Source: Oscillospiraceae bacterium (GTDB lineage: Bacteria > Bacillota > Clostridia > Saccharofermentanales > Saccharofermentanaceae). From it: DNA of 64,000 nt. The notes under the pieces are model-generated. The model was not told where the DNA came from, ran no database searches, and worked only from the letters and a program-made list of their open reading frames with translations. The translations under genes were made by a program, and so were the position numbers. Below are positions 61,174 through 64,000 of the stretch, in pieces; positions within the stretch are counted from its first letter, which is position 1; each line of letters opens with the position of its first letter. Location: the NCBI GenBank assembly GCA_902764825.1, contig CACWXL010000006.1, forward strand, positions 43,439 through 107,438, read 5' to 3'.

Positions 61174-63531
61174 TTATTTTCCACGCTCGTCCAGCACCTT
61201 CTGCGCCCTGTTCTGGGCGATCTTAATGACGGCATCCAAAGATTTCTGGCCGAGGAAGTAGGCGGGCATCTCCTCTATCAGGATCATGCTGATGTCGGAG
61301 TCTTCGCGTTCTATTTTCGAGCAGGTGAAAATAATCCTCTCGATATTGTCGATGTCGGCTTCGGTAAACTTCGTCTCGTGAAAAATGCCGGAGCCGGAGG
61401 CAGTCTCGTTACCGCCGTTGTTGTAGTATTCATTTGCAGCTGTGCCGGCTTTCCTGAATGCACTGCGGTTAAGGACGAAATAATCGTTCATGGCAATGTT
61501 CAGCTGAATCTCGTCCGAGAGCAGGATCTTTACGAATTCGCCGCATGCATCGGGGTCTACAGAGTTAGCAGAGATCGCGACGGAGAAATTGCAGAAGAAC
61601 ATCGGTCCTCTGCCGTCGATCGAAGGGGTTCCGAGAACGGTGGCGCTCTTGACGGGACCGCTCAACATCTGGTAGAAACTGCCGACTCCCCTGACCGGAA
61701 AGATTTCGGCTCTTTCGCTGTTGTAATTGCTATCGTTGATCTCATCCCATGACATGGCCTTCTCGGGGACGTTGTCTTTCACGTAGTCGGCGAGCTCTTT
61801 GAATTCGGGACCTGAAAAATCGGCCTTGCCGTCTGCTATAAATTTCTCGTTCATGGTGCTGAACAGCTGCGAAAAATAAACTGCCTGGCCTGTCATCATG
61901 GGGTCAAAGCCGTTAAGATCATTTCTCACGAACGACTTATATTCATCGAACGTAAAACCTACGCCGGAACTGCCGGCATATTTGATGTCAGTACATAGCC
62001 CATGGATCGAAAAGCTTACCGGCAGCTGGTAAATGGCGTCGCCGGTCTTGGAGCCTTCTATTATGTTCGTGAAATACTTATCCGGACCTAAGTCCTTTAC
62101 ATAGGGCGTGAGATCGACCAGATAACTGGATTTATTGAGCCTGCTGTAACTGTCGGTGTTAAGGAGGATATCAGGACCTTCGCCGTTTAAGATGTCCATG
62201 GCAAGCTGGTTGCTCTCACCCGCGGCGGACTTGAGCAGCATCTCATTCCATTCGTCGTTGTTATCGATATTGGTGTAAAGCGATACGTCAATAAAATCGC
62301 TGATGTTATATGTATCAGCGAGCTCTATATAGTATTTGTTGCTCTGATCGTTGAACTTCTGGATCGCGGCGCCGATTACGTCATCTATTTCAGTCGAATA
62401 GAGTTCCAAGATGGTCTTGCCTGCGTTGGGATTTTTGGAAGCCCTTGTGAATTCAATGATCTGGAAATCTTTCGGTACGCTCCCGTATTTTGTTGCGGAT
62501 TTTGTCCGGCCGATAAAGACCATCTTGTCAGAGGAGCATTCGGCCAGCTTTAGATTTTGGAAGTACATTACGCCCATGTTCATTCCGCACCAGCTGTAAT
62601 CGAGAACTGTCTCTACGCTTTTCTTGACCGCATCAATCCTGGAAACGCCCTCAGATGAGCAGTTGTATACCTGTCCGTCTATACCTGTAGTGACCTCGCC
62701 GAGATCATTTGCGTTTAGCCATTGATAGTCTTTTTCTTTTCCCTGAGAGAGCTTGTTTGCGGCCAGATCCAGCTCATAGTATCTGTAACCTTTTGTTGTG
62801 TAGACCGGGATCAGGACCTTGGTGTCGTTTAAGGCCAGAACTGCCTGAACATAGAGGTCTTCGCCTGCTTCATTGAAATCGAAAGAATTGACATTCCCGT
62901 CAGGCGCCGTGACCCTTACAGTGGCACTGGTCCTGGAGTAGTCGTCCCAGATCTGCTCAGTCTCGATAAGATAATCTCCGGCCTTATAAAAATGTGATGA
63001 GGGGACGGAATCCTTGGCATTGCTCGGCCGCTCGTCCAATACTTTTCCGGTCAGTGGATCGTAATCTCTTATCTTGCGGTTGGTCTTGACCGTAACCTTG
63101 CCGTCTATATATGCGGCTGTATCGACATGTTCATATGTCAGAAGATCAGTATCCAGGCCTTTGTTAAGGTCCAAGTAATTAACGGCCTTTTTGGTATTCC
63201 TGTCGACCACTGCCACGATATTGAAGTTATAACTGTTGTAGTCGAAATTGCTATAGTCGATCTCGTTCTCGGGCGGCGTCTGATAACGCCCGCTGGAGTA
63301 AATGACATAGTACTTATCGTCCGCTCCCGCAAGATTCTGATTCAGGTACTCAACATCTTTTTCAGGATCTGCACCGGAATCGACATCGATCGTCGTGTAA
63401 TCAAACCACGGCGTATCTTCAGCGATTATCTTGGACTTTTTGGCCTTGTCTTTTTTCGCGCACGACGCAATGGCCGCCACAAATGAAAATGCCAAGACCA
63501 AAGAAACTGCCTTAACGATAGTTCTCTTCAT
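61174..63531 (-). CDS. Large two-domain lipoprotein, paralogue 3
   Basis: 785 residues from the ATG at 63531, with AAAAGGATATTCT before it. Lipobox IASC near 24. After AEDTPWFDYTTIDVD and LAGADDKYYVIYSSGRYQ comes the beta-rich domain, then AGKTILELYSTEIDDVIGAAIQKFND, GEGPDILLNTDSYS, IYQLPVSFSIHGLCTDIKYAG and the ending IKIAQNRAQKVLDERGK. It is closest in sequence to the protein at 51782 by eye. The GC-rich codon use is higher than in paralogue 1, suggesting different ages or sources. No dispersed element is next to this copy. Confidence 0.8.
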   Translation of the reverse strand: MKRTIVKAVSLVLAFSFVAAIASCAKKDKAKKSKIIAEDTPWFDYTTIDVDSGADPEKDVEYLNQNLAGADDKYYVIYSSGRYQTPPENEIDYSNFDYNSYNFNIVAVVDRNTKKAVNYLDLNKGLDTDLLTYEHVDTAAYIDGKVTVKTNRKIRDYDPLTGKVLDERPSNAKDSVPSSHFYKAGDYLIETEQIWDDYSRTSATVRVTAPDGNVNSFDFNEAGEDLYVQAVLALNDTKVLIPVYTTKGYRYYELDLAANKLSQGKEKDYQWLNANDLGEVTTGIDGQVYNCSSEGVSRIDAVKKSVETVLDYSWCGMNMGVMYFQNLKLAECSSDKMVFIGRTKSATKYGSVPKDFQIIEFTRASKNPNAGKTILELYSTEIDDVIGAAIQKFNDQSNKYYIELADTYNISDFIDVSLYTNIDNNDEWNEMLLKSAAGESNQLAMDILNGEGPDILLNTDSYSRLNKSSYLVDLTPYVKDLGPDKYFTNIIEGSKTGDAIYQLPVSFSIHGLCTDIKYAGSSGVGFTFDEYKSFVRNDLNGFDPMMTGQAVYFSQLFSTMNEKFIADGKADFSGPEFKELADYVKDNVPEKAMSWDEINDSNYNSERAEIFPVRGVGSFYQMLSGPVKSATVLGTPSIDGRGPMFFCNFSVAISANSVDPDACGEFVKILLSDEIQLNIAMNDYFVLNRSAFRKAGTAANEYYNNGGNETASGSGIFHETKFTEADIDNIERIIFTCSKIEREDSDISMILIEEMPAYFLGQKSLDAVIKIAQNRAQKVLDERGK

Positions 63532-63742
63532 AGAATATCCTTTTCCCCAAATGCTTTTCCGGACCGAAAGGCCCGGAAACTTTCTTCCCATACGGAATCA
63601 TTCTACTTCAAAGTAACTGTATTTGCATCACTTCCTGCTTTCATCTTCTTGATCGAAAAGCAGTTAATGATATTGGCTATTGCTGCCAAAGCTAAAATGA
63701 TCCTTGCTGCAGCAATTTCAACTAAGACGTCATATCCGTCTC

Positions 63743-63778
63743 TCGAAAATAGAAAACCCGCCTGGTAACAGCGGGTCT
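63743..63778 (-). terminator. Terminator after the right-edge gene
   Basis: On the minus strand CCCGC-9-GCGGG followed by TTTTCTATTTT. It lies 28 bp after the stop of the partial gene at the right edge. Confidence 0.75.
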
Positions 63779-63805
63779 AATGTGTTGATTTGTTGTACCT
63801 TAAAA

Positions 63806-64000
63806 TCAGGCTGACTTATTACCCGCGAGCTCGCGGACTTTCTCGACGGAGAGACCGGAACAAGTTGCTATTTCATCGAAAGTCATTTTGCCAATCTCAA
63901 GCATCTTTCTTGCATTCTCTATTCTTGTCTCTGTTCTTACATCGTTCTTCATCTCATCTAATATATCGCACATAGTATCTACTCCTTCCTCGGTTTCCTT
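63806..64000 (-). CDS. C-terminal part of a PD-(D/E)XK (Rpn/transposase-like) protein
   Basis: 65 codons enter from the right edge and stop at TGA (63806-63808). The piece reads EEGVDTMCDILDEMKNDVRTETRIENARKMLE with a following helix-turn-helix-like end (MTFDEIATCSGLSVEKVRELA). This EEGVDTMC...Lys-rich helix then (I/L)ARKML pattern is the usual tail of Rpn or PD-(D/E)XK family nuclease-transposase proteins of Clostridia. The nuclease core is outside the window. Assignment rests on the tail pattern only. Confidence 0.7.
   Translation of the reverse strand, partial: KETEEGVDTMCDILDEMKNDVRTETRIENARKMLEIGKMTFDEIATCSGLSVEKVRELAGNKSA

Noticed and set aside
63603..63740. Leftward frame reading LVEIAAARIILALAAIANIINC
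   Set aside because: It is hydrophobic and open for about 45 codons, but there is no start codon or ribosome binding site between it and the terminator at 63743.

Overview
The window looks like a chromosomal stretch of a Gram-positive Clostridia member (Lachnospiraceae/Ruminococcaceae-like; inferred). Signs are strong AGGAGG-type ribosome binding sites, many lipobox lipoproteins of the solute-binding type, DUF6273 and DUF4230 proteins, WYL-domain regulators, and AT-rich defence genes set among more GC-rich housekeeping-like genes. No rRNA or canonical tRNA gene is present.

Region 1 (1-11,500): three very small hydrophobic genes, then a WYL-domain regulator with a clear promoter and repeated GTTCATAT half-sites, then a type III-A CRISPR system. 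The cas operon runs leftward: cas6, cas10(csm1), csm2, csm3, csm4, csm5, csm6. Two tiny CRISPR arrays flank it (4 and 2 spacers), each with a related leader on its right. Cas10 keeps the GGDD cyclase motif but shows no HD nuclease motif, Csm6 has CARF and HEPN motifs, and the only adaptation gene is a cas1 cut off after about 198 codons. The system can probably make crRNAs and cyclic oligoadenylate but can no longer acquire spacers by itself.

Region 2 (11,500-22,600): an AbiH-family protein, two adjacent dynamin-like GTPases with a third gene, a three-gene group built on a putative Cys-His-Asp protease, and a DUF349-repeat protein.

Region 3 (22,600-28,100): secreted or anchored DUF4230 proteins, then prfH-rtcB, a ribosome-repair pair. 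Its leader encodes a 22-residue peptide and can fold into mutually exclusive hairpins, one of which buries the rtcB ribosome binding site. This is the most striking regulatory signal I found. A PPP-family phosphatase is divergent to it.

Region 4 (28,100-37,900): an AT-rich defence operon of unknown protein, SNF2 helicase, MutL/MORC-like GHKL ATPase, HNH nuclease, m5C methyltransferase, Vsr nuclease and unknown protein, followed by a HEPN/Toprim-type protein.

Region 5 (37,900-45,400): a zinc-ribbon protein, an ADP-ribosylglycohydrolase preceded by a SAM-type riboswitch-like RNA, a DnaQ-like exonuclease, and a second RNA-repair locus: rtcB, a Ro-like DUF2828/vWA protein, and an upstream RNA with a perfect tRNA T-arm that looks like a bacterial Y RNA (YrlA type). 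A WYL regulator is divergent to it.

Region 6 (45,400-64,000): DUF6273 lipoproteins, an HTH-HD (ppGpp hydrolase-like) protein, then a family of large solute-binding-like lipoproteins (three paralogues near 800 residues plus a shorter one), a GtrA protein, a lipoprotein hydrolase and a membrane transglutaminase-like protein. A direct-repeat element (TTTACTTTATCCCTG twice, 20 bp apart) occurs three times next to this family, and four palindromes with TACGTACTAA arms lie in one intergenic region.
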